Shown here: positions 45,688 through 55,309 of the stretch, one piece after another
Layout of the letters: the number at the start of each line of letters is the position of its first letter
Position numbering within the stretch: position 1 is the stretch's first letter
Source: Deltaproteobacteria bacterium
Lineage (GTDB): Bacteria > Myxococcota_A > UBA9042 > PHBI01
Assembly: GCA_020632715.1 (NCBI GenBank)
Contig: JACKFA010000001.1
Location: 1,488,001 to 1,552,000 of the forward strand
Length of the DNA: 64,000 nucleotides
Reading direction: 5' to 3'
The notes under the pieces: model-generated
What the model was told of the DNA's origin: nothing
Databases searched by the model: none
What the model saw: the letters and a program-made list of their open reading frames with translations, nothing else
Made by a program: the position numbers and the translations under genes

Positions 45688-47883
45688 TCAGGGGACCGGG
45701 AAGTTCGGCGGCCGGTAGGCGGGCGCGATGCGCCGCTCACACGCGGCCCCGCCGCAGTCGGCGCTCGTCGCGCACGTCGTGAACGTGCCCGCGCACACGG
45801 TCGCCGGCGTGAGCGTCTCCGCGGGCCAGGTGAGCGTCCCGACGGTCCACATGTCGGCCTGCGCGAGCTCGACGCCCGCGTCGCTCCAGGCGAGCTGCCC
45901 GTGGATGTAGACGCGCACCTCGGCGAAGGCCGCGTCCATGTCGTGGTCGTCGAAGTAGTGCACGCCGAGGGTGTAGGTCTTCCCGTTCTCGGGCGTGTGC
46001 AGGTTGATGTTCTCGGGGCCGGCGCCGTCGGTGTCGTCGCGGTCGAGCGTGGGGCTCGCGTCGGCGCCGCCCCAGTTCGGCGTCTTGTGGAAGTAGAAGC
46101 AGTCGAAGACCTCGTCGAAGAAGGCGTCGTCGGCGCCGTCGCCGTCGACGTCGTGGCCGGTGTCGGCGCGCGGATCGGTGAAGTGGAGGTCGAGGTCGCT
46201 GCCCTTCGTGTCGGTGAGGTCCTCGTCCTTCGGCGTCTCCCAGAGGAGCTCGATGTGGAGCTCCTCGTCGGGGATGACCTGCACGGTCTCCTCGGCGGGG
46301 ACGCACGACGCGAGGCCGCTCGAGTCGGTGACCACGAGGCGGAAGAGGTAGGTGCCGGCGACGTTCGCCTCGAACGTCGGGTTCGCGGCGGTCGCCGCCG
46401 GGAGCAGGAGCGAGACGGAGCCGTCGGGCTGCTCGACCTCCCAGAGCCACTCGGCGATGGTGCCGCCGCCCTGCGCGACGCTGCCGTTGCCCTTCAGGTG
46501 GAGGGTCGTCTGCGGGATGACCTCCTCGCCCTCGTCGACGCGGATGACGGCCGTCGGGCAGGGGGTGTCGGTGCCGAAGCCGCGCACGTCGAGGTCGCGC
46601 TCGGCGTAGAAGGAGTTGGACACGAGGTGGAGGGTGGCGGTGTCGCGGACCGGCTGCCCGCCTGCGTCGAGGGGGCTCACGTCGGCGGGGACGTAGACGA
46701 CGCGCAGCTTCGCGGTGGCGTTCGGCGCGAGGACGACGGGGGCGTCGTCGGTCGTGAGCTCGGTGACGGCGCCGCCGCCGTCGAGGCCGGGGAGGGTCTC
46801 GAGGGCGAGGGTGTACTCGTCGGAGCCGCCCGCGGCGAGGCCGATCTCGCTGATGGACAGCGGCTTGTCGCCGCACGAGGTCAGGGTGAGCTCGACCGTG
46901 GCGCTCGTGCCGACGAGCTTGCCGCCGAAGTCCACGCGGGACGGGGCGATCTCGAGGCACGGGCCGCCGACGTTGGCGGAGATCGGGACGGCCTTGCCGC
47001 CCGGGAGGGTCGGGTCGTTCGAGAAGAGGGTGAGCGTGCCGCTCGCGGCCTCCGGGGTGGTCGGCGAGAAGTGGAGGGTCGCGATCGCGGTGGTGCCGCC
47101 CGCGATGGTCAGCGGCGTCGGGAGGGTGACGCCGGCGACGGTCTCGGCGGACACGTCCCAGGTGTCGTCGCCGAGCGTCACGCCGAGGGCCGGGTGCCCG
47201 GAGAGCGTGAAGCGGTCGATGACGAGGGGGAGCGTGCCCTGGTTCACGATGGAGAGCGGGAGGTCGCCGGTGCGCCCCTGCGAGACGTTGCCCATGTCGG
47301 CCTGCGCGGGGGTGACCTGCATGACGGGGCGCCCCTCCTCGACGTCGATGGCGAAGACGAAGCTCTCGACCTCGACGCCCTCGATGACGGTGTTCGAGTG
47401 CACGGTGATGGTGCCGGTCGGGCGCACGCCCTCGGGGGGGCGGTGGAGGACGAGGCCGAGCGTCAGCGACGAGCGGTTCGGGCCGCCCGAGGCGTTGGGA
47501 TCGATGAGGTAGGGGGGCGCCGGGAGGGCGCTGCCGTCGGCGGCGGCGAGGGAGAGGGTGCCGGGGGGGCTCGAGTCGATCTCGACGCTCGCGATCTCGA
47601 GCACGGCGTTGCCGGTGTTGATGACGCGCAGCTCGGCGACGACGCCGGTGTCGCCTGGCTCGAGGGCGCCCGTCGAGGCGATGACGGTGCCGCCGCGCAG
47701 GACGGGGCGGCCGCCCTCGCTGATCTCGATCGTGGGGATGGCGCCCGAGGAGGGCCCCTTGCCGCCACCGTCGCCGCACGCGGGGGAGGCGAGGAGGGCG
47801 AAGGGGAGGGCGAGCGCGAGGGCGGCCCGGGCTGCGCGGAGGGCGCGGGCCGTCGGGGGCGTGGGCGGCGGCGTGGTCGGCAT
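45688..47883 (-). CDS. choice-of-anchor D domain lipoprotein
   Basis: A 731-aa predicted lipoprotein (lipobox SPAC). Several Ig-like ASPM/choice-of-anchor D domains follow (LRVINTGNAVLEIASVEID, LSIVNQGTLPLVIDRFTL, LTLTSCGDKPLSISEIGL). A PKD-like domain lies around 480-570 (GTIAEWLWEVEQPDG, YLFRLVVTDSSG). The C-terminal domain (SDLDLHFTDPRAD, YTLGVHYFDDHDMDAAFAEV) matches a module common in myxobacterial surface proteins. It ends with a CxxSADCGGAAC module. It lies 51 bp upstream of the CSLREA gene and on the same strand; co-transcription is plausible. ATG 47883 gives a clean signal peptide. Confidence 0.85.
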   Translation of the reverse strand: MPTTPPPTPPTARALRAARAALALALPFALLASPACGDGGGKGPSSGAIPTIEISEGGRPVLRGGTVIASTGALEPGDTGVVAELRVINTGNAVLEIASVEIDSSPPGTLSLAAADGSALPAPPYLIDPNASGGPNRSSLTLGLVLHRPPEGVRPTGTITVHSNTVIEGVEVESFVFAIDVEEGRPVMQVTPAQADMGNVSQGRTGDLPLSIVNQGTLPLVIDRFTLSGHPALGVTLGDDTWDVSAETVAGVTLPTPLTIAGGTTAIATLHFSPTTPEAASGTLTLFSNDPTLPGGKAVPISANVGGPCLEIAPSRVDFGGKLVGTSATVELTLTSCGDKPLSISEIGLAAGGSDEYTLALETLPGLDGGGAVTELTTDDAPVVLAPNATAKLRVVYVPADVSPLDAGGQPVRDTATLHLVSNSFYAERDLDVRGFGTDTPCPTAVIRVDEGEEVIPQTTLHLKGNGSVAQGGGTIAEWLWEVEQPDGSVSLLLPAATAANPTFEANVAGTYLFRLVVTDSSGLASCVPAEETVQVIPDEELHIELLWETPKDEDLTDTKGSDLDLHFTDPRADTGHDVDGDGADDAFFDEVFDCFYFHKTPNWGGADASPTLDRDDTDGAGPENINLHTPENGKTYTLGVHYFDDHDMDAAFAEVRVYIHGQLAWSDAGVELAQADMWTVGTLTWPAETLTPATVCAGTFTTCATSADCGGAACERRIAPAYRPPNFPVP

Positions 47884-47997
47884 GGTGGGCGTTCCTGGCG
47901 TGCGAGGGTGCGGGGCGGCGTGGGTCGGACCGCCGGGGCCGCACGACAATGAGCCGCAAAGAGGGCCCAGGATGCAACCGCCGAGAGGCCGCGGGGT

Positions 47998-48003
47998 TTG
48001 ACA
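47998..48003 (+). promoter_or_regulatory. perfect -35 hexamer upstream of the AAA gene
   Basis: TTGACA in the 172-bp divergent gap. The downstream -10 is unclear (TCTAGG or TAGGAC at a short spacing), so this is a partial promoter call. Confidence 0.25.
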
Positions 48004-48055
48004 CCTGGGCCTCTGGTCTAGGACAAAGGCAGGCAAGCCGCACTCACCGGAGGTC

Positions 48056-50209
48056 GTGGTGCTGAGCGATCCTCGCTTCGTCGAGCTCAACGCGCGTTTC
48101 GTGGACGCCCTCATCCGGCGCTGGGAGTTCATCCTCGAGCACCACATCCACCTGCGTCACGGCAACGTGACGGCGGAGGAGATCGACGCGGTGTTCGCGA
48201 ACTTCCAGGCGGGGCTCGACGCCGGCGAGAGCGAGCTGGACGCGCTGCGCTCCGAGGGCGCGCGGCAGGGGTGGATCTTCCCGCTCGATCAGGTCGTGGA
48301 GAACTACGACCTCGACGTGACGGAGACGCGGATCCTCGAGCTCGCGCTGATGCCGCACCTCGAGCTCACGTTCCGGCGGCGGATCGCGCGGTACAACAAC
48401 AACATCCTGCTCGACTTCGTGGACGTGGATCTGGCGCTGCAGATCCTCTTCCCGTCGCGCGTGGAGCGGCTTCAGGCGCGGAGCTACTTCGCGTCGGACG
48501 CGTCGCTGCTCAAGCACAAGGTGCTCGCGCTCGAGCGGCCGAAGGATCCGAAGGGCGACGGCACGCTCGCGCAGGAGCTCAGGCCCCCGGAGCGCCTCGC
48601 GGACTTCGTGCTGTGCCGGCGGAGCATCGACACGTCGCTCAGGTCGTTCGCGGAGCTCGACGAGGCCAAGACGGCGCTCGACCAGGTGGCGCTCCCGGCC
48701 GACGAGATGGCGGAGATCAAGGCGCTCTTGAAGCACTTCCTCGCCGAGCAGGAGATCGCGGCGGGCGGCAGCGGGAGCCCGCTCAGCTACACGACCGGGC
48801 CGATCGCGGGCACGAACGGGCTCGTGGTGGCGCTCATCGGGCCGCCGGGCACGGGCAAGTCGATGCTCGCGGACGCGATGGCGCACGAGCTCGGGAGCCC
48901 GATCATCGTGGTCGACTGCGGGGCGCTCTCGGCGGAGGCGAAGGCGTTCGGGAAGCTCATCGACGACCTGTTCGCGGAGGCGCGCGTGCAGGGGGCGGTG
49001 CTGCTCTTCGACCGCTGCGAGCCGCTCTTCAACAAGGGGAACGCGAAGCTGCCGCCGCTCTTGTCGCAGCTCGAGCGCTTCGGCGGGCTCGCGCTCCTGA
49101 CGACGTCGCGGCCGGACGAGATCGACCAGGGGGTCGAGCGGTACGTGGGCTACCAGGTGAAGCTCAGCATGCCGGACGTCGACCAGCGGATGCGGATCTG
49201 GTCGAGCCACCTGCCGACGGGGGTGCCGGTGCACCCGGACGTCGACCTCGACGACCTCGGCACGCGCTACGAGATCACGGGCGGGCAGATCAGCCGGGCG
49301 TGCGACCTCGCGGAGCAGCGGGTGACGTCGGGGTATCAGCCGGCGATCACGGGGGAGCTCCTGAAGCACTGCGCGCAGGCGCAGATCCGCGCGGACATGG
49401 ACGACCTGTCGGTGAAGAGCCGGGTGAGCCTGACGCTCGACGACCTGGTGCTGCCGGACCGCGAGCTGTCGATGGTGAAGGAGGTGCTGACGGCCTGCCG
49501 GAACCGCATCTTCGTGATGAGCAAGTGGGGGTTCGGCAAGCGCCTCGTGACGGGGAAGGGCATCGCGATGCTCTTCAAGGGGGAGCCGGGCACGGGGAAG
49601 ACGCTGTGCGCGGAGATCCTCGCGTCCGAGATGGGGATGCAGCTCTATCAGGTGTCGATCCCGAAGATCGTGTCGAAGTACGTGGGCGAGACGGAGAAGA
49701 ACCTCGCGAAGATCTTCGCGTCGGCGCGCGCGAACCACTGCATGCTGCTCTTCGACGAGGCGGACAGCCTCTTCGGTAAGCGCGTGAACGTGGAGAACTC
49801 GATCGACCGCTTCTCGAACATGGAGACGAACCTGCTCCTGCAGGAGATCGAGCGCTTCGAGGGGATCTGCATCCTCACGACGAACCTCGACAAGAACCTC
49901 GACGACGCGTTCTCGCGCCGGATCCTGTTCAAGATCGACTTCCCGAAGCCGGAGCCGCACCACCGGGCGATCATCTGGCGGAAGCTCATCCCGAAGGACT
50001 GCCCGGTCGACAAGGACATCGACTACGACGCGCTGGGCGACAGCTTCGAGCTCGCGGGCGGCAACATCAAGAACGCGGTGGTGCGCGCGGCGTACCGCGC
50101 GGCGGCGCGCGGCGACCGGATCACGTGGGACGACATCGAGTTCGCGGCGGAGAAGGAGTGCATCAACGCCGGGAAGCTCTTCCGGACGTCGCGCCGGGAC
50201 ACGTGGTAG
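48056..50209 (+). CDS. tandem AAA ATPase (ClpX/FtsH-like AAA family, unknown role)
   Basis: A 717-aa soluble protein. A helical N-terminal domain (1-230) precedes two AAA modules. The first has Walker A GPPGTGKS (from residue 262), but its Walker B is VLLFDRCEPLF, with Arg in place of the catalytic Glu, so it may bind ATP without hydrolysing it. The second has Walker A GEPGTGKT (from 509), an intact LLFDEADSLFGKR and an arginine-finger region FSRRILFKIDF. Two-ring proteins with one inactive ring occur among VAT/p97-like unfoldases and in ATPases near contractile injection systems. GTG 48056 follows GGAGG. Confidence 0.88.
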   Translation: MVLSDPRFVELNARFVDALIRRWEFILEHHIHLRHGNVTAEEIDAVFANFQAGLDAGESELDALRSEGARQGWIFPLDQVVENYDLDVTETRILELALMPHLELTFRRRIARYNNNILLDFVDVDLALQILFPSRVERLQARSYFASDASLLKHKVLALERPKDPKGDGTLAQELRPPERLADFVLCRRSIDTSLRSFAELDEAKTALDQVALPADEMAEIKALLKHFLAEQEIAAGGSGSPLSYTTGPIAGTNGLVVALIGPPGTGKSMLADAMAHELGSPIIVVDCGALSAEAKAFGKLIDDLFAEARVQGAVLLFDRCEPLFNKGNAKLPPLLSQLERFGGLALLTTSRPDEIDQGVERYVGYQVKLSMPDVDQRMRIWSSHLPTGVPVHPDVDLDDLGTRYEITGGQISRACDLAEQRVTSGYQPAITGELLKHCAQAQIRADMDDLSVKSRVSLTLDDLVLPDRELSMVKEVLTACRNRIFVMSKWGFGKRLVTGKGIAMLFKGEPGTGKTLCAEILASEMGMQLYQVSIPKIVSKYVGETEKNLAKIFASARANHCMLLFDEADSLFGKRVNVENSIDRFSNMETNLLLQEIERFEGICILTTNLDKNLDDAFSRRILFKIDFPKPEPHHRAIIWRKLIPKDCPVDKDIDYDALGDSFELAGGNIKNAVVRAAYRAAARGDRITWDDIEFAAEKECINAGKLFRTSRRDTW

Positions 50210-50230
50210 GCGCTCGCTCGACGAATAGCC

Positions 50231-50725
50231 AAGTGGCTGTTCGAGAAGCGCATTTTACCACGGAGACACGGAGACACGGAGACTCGAGGAGGAGGGGAGA
50301 GGGGCTCCGCGGCTCACGTGCGCACTCCGGTGAAATTCGTCAAGCGCGCCTGACGAGCGGCGATGTGGTTGATCGGAAAACGTATTTTACCACGGAGACA
50401 CGGAGACACGGAGACTCGAGGAGGAGGGGAGAGGGGCTCCGCGGCTCACGTGTGCATTCCAGTGAAATTCGTCAAGCGCGCCTGACGAGTTGTCCATGTG
50501 GCTGTTCAGACGCCGCTTTTTTCACCACGGAGGCACGGAGGCACGGAGGGTTCAGAGGAGCCGCCGAGCCCTCCTCGCCTCCTCCACGTGGTTGAAGAAG
50601 GCGGGGAGGACTCAGCGGAGCCACCAGACCCTCCGTGCCTCCGTGGTTGTCCTTTAGAAACAGCCACCTACGGCCGCACCCGGCGCTCTCCCCGCTCCCT
50701 CCGTGTCTCCGTGTCTCCGTGGTTA
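50231..50725. repeat. 132-bp tandem array plus inverted CACGGAG repeats
   Basis: A 106-bp block at 50252-50357 is repeated at 50384-50489 with few changes, within a 132-bp period whose units begin near GTGGCTGTTC; a third, diverged unit starts about 50498. Each unit carries ACCACGGAGACACGGAGACA. Inverted versions occur at about 50629-50668 (with the complement of GTGGCTGTT) and 50697-50725. No gene is supported in 50210-50771. The array separates the convergent AAA and kinase genes. Confidence 0.85.
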
Positions 50726-50771
50726 CCGAAGGAAGCGCCGCGAGCCCTGCGAGCCGCTAAGTCGACCCCGG

Positions 50772-52169
50772 TCACGTGCTCGTCAGGAACACCGCGACCA
50801 GCACCGCGGCCGCCACGATCGCCAGCGTGATGAGCCAGAACACCGCCGGGCTCATCCGCCCGTCGTTCAGCACCTGCGGCGGGCGCGCCCGCGCCGCCAC
50901 GAGCTGCGCCAGGTTCGGCGGCCCCGGCCGCTCCACCGTCGTCGCCTCGTCCGCCGGCCGCGAGCGCGTCAGCGCCGGGGTCGTCTGCGCGAGGAGCCCC
51001 GCCGGCGCCGGATCCGGCCGCGTCTTCTTCCGCGTCGTCGGCGGCACCGTCAGCACCGGTAGCACCGGCGGCGGCATCGGATCCGGGATCGTCTCCGCCT
51101 CGGGCGCGTGCCCCGCGAGGCTCCGGATGTTCTGGAAGTCGCCCGTCGTCATGATGAGCGACCGCAGCCGCTCCGGGTCCACCGGCTGCGACAACGTCTC
51201 GCTCAGATCGTCCTCGAGCACCCCCTGGCCCGTCTCGAGGTAGAAGCGCACGTCGTCGCCGAGCTCCTGCGCCGTCCGCTGCCGCTGCTTCGGATCCCGC
51301 GCGAGCCCCTTCCTCAGGATGCTCCAGAGCTCCGCGTCGAGCCACTCCGGGCAGCGCAGATCCGCGTCCGTCCACGCCTGCCGGTAGCGCAGATAGTTCA
51401 CGAGCCCCTGCTTCCCCGACGCCCCGCCGCTCCCGACCGCCCACGGGAAGAGCTGCTCCCCGTTCAGGAGCTGGTAGAAGAGGCAGGACAGCGCGAACAC
51501 GTCCGCCGTCGTGTCCGTCTCCTGCCGCTCCCGGTCCTTCGACTGCGGGTCCGTGATCTGCTCCGGCGCCATGTACTCGGGCGTCCCGGCGATGAGCCCC
51601 TTGTCGAGGTTGTCCGCGAAGTCGTGCCCGGCGAGCACGTCGCGCTCCTCGAAGAGCTTCAGGATCCCCTGCGAGTCCTGCACGAGCCCGAAGTCCATGA
51701 TCTTCACCTGGCGCCCCTGGTGGGTCACCATGATGTTGTCCGGCGTGATGTCGCGGTGCGTGAGCCCGAGCTTGTGCAGCTCCCGGAACCCCTCGCACAC
51801 CTGCGACATCAGCGTGCACGCCGTCCGCTCCGGGAGCCGCCGCCCGCTCTGCAGCACCGACTGCAGCGTGAACCCGTCGACGTACTCGAGCGCCACGTAG
51901 GGCGTCCCGTCCCCGAGGCTCCCGTGCGCGAGGTACCCCACCACGTTCGGGTGCCGCGGCAGCTCCCGCATCACCTTGATCTCGCGATGGAACCGCCGCT
52001 CACCCTGGGTGTCGCGCCGGTAAAGCACCTTCACCGCCGCGCGGTGCGCCTTCCCGTCGTCGTGCGCCTCGTACACCCAGGCGAACTTCCCCGCGCCCAC
52101 GAGACGGACGAGCGTCCAGCCGCTCTCCGTACGGGTGCCCAGGTAGCGCTCGGCCTGCTGCTGCGACAT
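50772..52169 (-). CDS. Hanks-type serine/threonine protein kinase, membrane-anchored
   Basis: A 465-aa kinase. Gly-rich loop VGAGKFAWV, ATP-binding Lys47 in AAVKVLYR, catalytic loop HRDITPDN (138-145, Asp140), DFG at 159-161 and a GTPEYMAPEQ activation segment are all intact. A Pro-rich juxtamembrane linker (about 365-435) leads to a C-terminal transmembrane helix (about 441-463) with only a few residues outside, so it has no large external sensor. It could phosphorylate FHA-domain partners such as the activator at 159 (inference). ATG 52169 is preceded by a -10-like TATATG. Confidence 0.95.
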   Translation of the reverse strand: MSQQQAERYLGTRTESGWTLVRLVGAGKFAWVYEAHDDGKAHRAAVKVLYRRDTQGERRFHREIKVMRELPRHPNVVGYLAHGSLGDGTPYVALEYVDGFTLQSVLQSGRRLPERTACTLMSQVCEGFRELHKLGLTHRDITPDNIMVTHQGRQVKIMDFGLVQDSQGILKLFEERDVLAGHDFADNLDKGLIAGTPEYMAPEQITDPQSKDRERQETDTTADVFALSCLFYQLLNGEQLFPWAVGSGGASGKQGLVNYLRYRQAWTDADLRCPEWLDAELWSILRKGLARDPKQRQRTAQELGDDVRFYLETGQGVLEDDLSETLSQPVDPERLRSLIMTTGDFQNIRSLAGHAPEAETIPDPMPPPVLPVLTVPPTTRKKTRPDPAPAGLLAQTTPALTRSRPADEATTVERPGPPNLAQLVAARARPPQVLNDGRMSPAVFWLITLAIVAAAVLVAVFLTST

Positions 52170-52177
52170 GCGCCGAA

Positions 52178-52183
52178 CATATA
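52178..52183 (-). promoter_or_regulatory. -10-like element of the kinase gene
   Basis: TATATG on the minus strand only 8 bp from the kinase ATG implies a very short or absent leader. The -35 (TTCGCG, 52207-52202, 18-bp spacing) is poor. Confidence 0.3.
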
Positions 52184-52328
52184 CCAAGTTATGGGCCGGT
52201 CCGCGAACACATGACCCTCCTTCGCCGCCCCGCGCCGCGCGCGGAGCTTGTCCAGCGCGCGTCGATGGTCTATCTGGACGAGAGCTTTGCGCCGCGCCCG
52301 GAGCCACCCGCGCCGCCTCGAGGTCCCG

Positions 52329-53801
52329 ATGATCCCAGCCACCCCCAAGATCCGCGTCACCGCCGGCAACGACGCGCCCCTCCGGGCCGACGCCGACCAC
52401 GTCGTCTACTGGATGATCGCCGCCCGCCGCACGCGCTGGAGCTTCGGCCTCCAGCACGCCATCTCCCAGGCGCAGGGGCTCGGCCTCCCGCTCATCGTGC
52501 TCGAGCCCCTCCGCGTCGGCTACCGGCACGCGAGCGCCCGCCTCCACGCCTTCGTCGTCGACGGCATGGCCGACCAGGCCGCCCGCTTCGACGGCACCCC
52601 CGTCGCCTACCACCCCTACCTCGAGCCCGAGGACGGCGCCGACAAGGGCCTCCTCGCCGCCCTCGCCGAGCGCGCCGCCCTCGTCGTCACCGACGAGTTC
52701 CCCTGCTTCTTCCTGCCGCGCATGGTGCGCGCCGCCGCCTCGAAGCTCCCCTGCCGCCTCGAGCTCGTCGACGGCAACGGCCTCATGCCGCTCCGCGCCA
52801 GCGACCGCTGGTTCCCGACCGCCTACGCCTTCCGGCGCCACCTCCAGAAGGAGCTCCCGCGCCACCTCGACGCCTTCCCCCTCGCCGACCCGCTCTCCGC
52901 CGCGCGCGGCCTCCCGAAGGCCACCGTCCCCGCGGACGTCGCGAAGCGGTGGCCCGCCGTCGACGCCAGAGCCCTCGCCGAGCGCGACCGCGCCCTCGTG
53001 ACCGCCCTCCCGATCGACCAGGACGTCGGCGTGGCCGAGCTCGTCGGCGGGGAGGGCGCCGGCCGCGAGGCGATGACGGCGTTCGTGAAGGCGAAGCTCC
53101 GGCGCTACTCCGAGGACCGCAACGAGCCCGACGGCGACGCGACGAGCGGCCTCTCCCCCTACCTCCACTTCGGGCAGGTGAGCGCCCACGAGGTCGCGCG
53201 CGCCGTCATGGACGCCGAGGGCTGGCACGAGAGCAAGCTCTCGAGCGACCCGAAGGGCGCCCGCGCCGGCTGGTGGGGGATGTCCGAGCCCGCCGAGGCG
53301 TTCCTCGACCAGCTCGTCACGTGGCGCGAGCTCGGCTACGGCTTCTGCCACCACCGCCCCGACGACTACGACACCTATGCCTCCCTCCCCGACTGGGCGC
53401 GCGAGACGCTCGGCGAGCACGCGACCGACGAGCGCCCCTGGCTCTACGACCTGGACGCCCTCGAGGGCGGCGACACCCACGACGAGCTCTGGAACGCCGC
53501 GCAGAACCAGCTCCGCGCGACGGGGACGATGCACAACTACCTGCGCATGCTCTGGGGGAAGAAGATCCTCCACTGGACGAAGTCGCCCGAGGTCGCGCTC
53601 GACATCATGATCACGCTGAACGACCGCTACGCCCTCGACGGGCGCGACCCGAACTCCTACAGCGGCATGCTCTGGTGCCTCGGGCGCTTCGACCGCCCCT
53701 GGGGCCCCGAGCGCGAGGTGTTCGGCAAGATCCGCTACATGACGAGCGACAACACCGCGCGGAAGCTCCACGTGAAGGACTTCGTGAAGCGCTGGGCCTG
53801 A
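52329..53801 (+). CDS. class II CPD photolyase (deoxyribodipyrimidine photo-lyase)
   Basis: A 490-aa flavoprotein that repairs cyclobutane pyrimidine dimers using blue light. The N-terminal alpha/beta domain (VVYWMIAARRTRWSFGLQHA, LPLIVLEPLRVGYRHASARLHAF) is typical of class II photolyases, which begin with a YWM motif. FAD-domain signatures are LSPYLHFGQVSA, WRELGYGFCHH and the C-terminal MLWGKKILHWTKSP, then NDRYALDGRDPNSYSG. ATG 52329 follows GAGG. Class II enzymes are scattered among bacteria, and myxobacteria are among those that have them. It is divergent from the kinase gene. Confidence 0.93.
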   Translation: MIPATPKIRVTAGNDAPLRADADHVVYWMIAARRTRWSFGLQHAISQAQGLGLPLIVLEPLRVGYRHASARLHAFVVDGMADQAARFDGTPVAYHPYLEPEDGADKGLLAALAERAALVVTDEFPCFFLPRMVRAAASKLPCRLELVDGNGLMPLRASDRWFPTAYAFRRHLQKELPRHLDAFPLADPLSAARGLPKATVPADVAKRWPAVDARALAERDRALVTALPIDQDVGVAELVGGEGAGREAMTAFVKAKLRRYSEDRNEPDGDATSGLSPYLHFGQVSAHEVARAVMDAEGWHESKLSSDPKGARAGWWGMSEPAEAFLDQLVTWRELGYGFCHHRPDDYDTYASLPDWARETLGEHATDERPWLYDLDALEGGDTHDELWNAAQNQLRATGTMHNYLRMLWGKKILHWTKSPEVALDIMITLNDRYALDGRDPNSYSGMLWCLGRFDRPWGPEREVFGKIRYMTSDNTARKLHVKDFVKRWA

Positions 53802-53810
53802 CAAGGAGGA

Positions 53811-53849
53811 CTCACGCGAAGGCGCGAAGGCGCGAAGGCGCGAAGAGGC
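53811..53849. repeat. GCGAAGG short tandem repeat
   Basis: ACGCGAAGGCGCGAAGGCGC continues for about four copies of an 8-9-bp unit after the photolyase, with degenerate inverted counterparts (CTCCGCGCC, CTCGCGCC) up to 53907. A third dispersed family in this window. Confidence 0.6.
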
Positions 53850-53908
53850 TCTGCGATGGGCTCTCCTCCGCGCCTCGGTACCTCTGCGCGAGCCCTTCCT
53901 CGCGCCGG

Positions 53909-55309
53909 TCAGAGCCTCGTCGGCAGCGTCGCGCCCGCCACGACCGAGGCGGACACGAGGTCGAAGAGCTCGAAGCGCGTCGTCCCGTCGCGCGACAGCA
54001 CGAGCGTGTCGCCGCCCGGCAGGATGTTGATGTTGTCGTAGCCGCGCGTCGTCGGCGCGAGCGCGCTCACCTCGGCCGTCTCGAGGTCGAGGAGCCAGAG
54101 CCCGCCGTCGTAGACGAGGTAGACGAAGTCGCCGTCGGGCGACACCGCGAACTCCGTGAGGGCGACCCCGTCGCCGCCGCCGACCGCGCTCGACTCGAGC
54201 GTGTCGAGGTCGGTCACGACGAGCCCCGACCCGGCGAAGGGGTAGACGACCACGCGCTTGCCGGACGGCGAGAGCCAGTACACCGGGTTCGCGAAGCCGT
54301 AGGGGGTCGTCTCGGACACGCCCGACGCGAGGTCGGTCACGACGAGCGCGCTCGAGCGCCCGTCGTCCTCGCGCTCGAAGCCGACCATCGTCGCGCCGTC
54401 CGGCCCGAAGCCGACCGGGCCCTCGCACGGGTAGCTGCCGAAGAGCGCGCCCGTGTCGAGGTCGACGACGTGCGTGACCCCCGCGCCCGCGTCGTCGCGC
54501 CCGCTCACGGCGGCGAGGCGCCCGTCCGGGGACAGGCGGATGGCCCACGTGAGGACGCCGAGGAGGTTCAGGTGGAAGCCGTCGAGCGTGACGACCCGCG
54601 CCTCGCCGGGGACGCCGGGCGCGAGCAGATCGTGCACCGCGAGGATCGCGCTCGCCGTGAAGTGGCCGGCGCCGTCGACCGGCACCGAGAGCGTCACGAC
54701 GCGCTGCCCGTCGCCGGTGAAGCGCAGGTCGAAGAGCGCGCCGGTGACGTCGAGATCGTGCCACGCCCCGCGGAGGGCGCCGCCGTCCACGTCGCCGAGG
54801 AGCACCTTGTGCAGGGCGTCCGCGGCCCAGACGCGCGCCACCGCGAGGGTGCGCCCGTCGTTCGCGAGGTTCGCGGCGTTGAAGCCGTCGACGCCGATGT
54901 CGGGGAGGGTGAGGGAGCGCCCGAGGGTCATCGCGTCGAGCGCGAGCGGCGCGACGTCGAGGCGGCCGGCGCGCGTGGTGACGAGCCAGGCACGGTCGGG
55001 GTCCGGCGTCTGCATGACGCGCAGCCCCGAGGCGCCGTCGAGCGACGGCCCGACGAGCGCGTCGAGGCCGGGCACCTCGAGCCCGACGAGGTGCGTGGCC
55101 GAGGCGCCGTCGCGATCGGCGAGGAGCGCCGTCGTCACGACGCGCGAGCCGTCGACGTTCAGGATGAAGTTGCCCTCGATCGTCACGTGGAGGCCGCTGT
55201 CCTGGCGGGCGCCGTTGCCGGCGGACTCCTCCATGTCGTTCACGTAGCAGGCGCCGATGAGCGTCGCGAGGGCGGCGAGGATCGCGTGGGAGCGGGGGAG
55301 CGGGCGCAT
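53909..55309 (-). CDS. beta-propeller lipoprotein
   Basis: A 466-aa predicted lipoprotein (lipobox IGAC, Cys21). The mature protein consists of WD40/TolB-like blades: WAIRLSPDGRLAAVSGRDD, VYWLSPSGKRVVVYPF, EFAVSPDGDFVYLVYDG and others, about seven in all. It probably forms a periplasmic or surface protein-interaction scaffold. ATG 55309 follows GAGGTGACC, the same start context as the CSLREA gene. Convergent with the photolyase gene. Confidence 0.85.
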   Translation of the reverse strand: MRPLPRSHAILAALATLIGACYVNDMEESAGNGARQDSGLHVTIEGNFILNVDGSRVVTTALLADRDGASATHLVGLEVPGLDALVGPSLDGASGLRVMQTPDPDRAWLVTTRAGRLDVAPLALDAMTLGRSLTLPDIGVDGFNAANLANDGRTLAVARVWAADALHKVLLGDVDGGALRGAWHDLDVTGALFDLRFTGDGQRVVTLSVPVDGAGHFTASAILAVHDLLAPGVPGEARVVTLDGFHLNLLGVLTWAIRLSPDGRLAAVSGRDDAGAGVTHVVDLDTGALFGSYPCEGPVGFGPDGATMVGFEREDDGRSSALVVTDLASGVSETTPYGFANPVYWLSPSGKRVVVYPFAGSGLVVTDLDTLESSAVGGGDGVALTEFAVSPDGDFVYLVYDGGLWLLDLETAEVSALAPTTRGYDNINILPGGDTLVLSRDGTTRFELFDLVSASVVAGATLPTRL

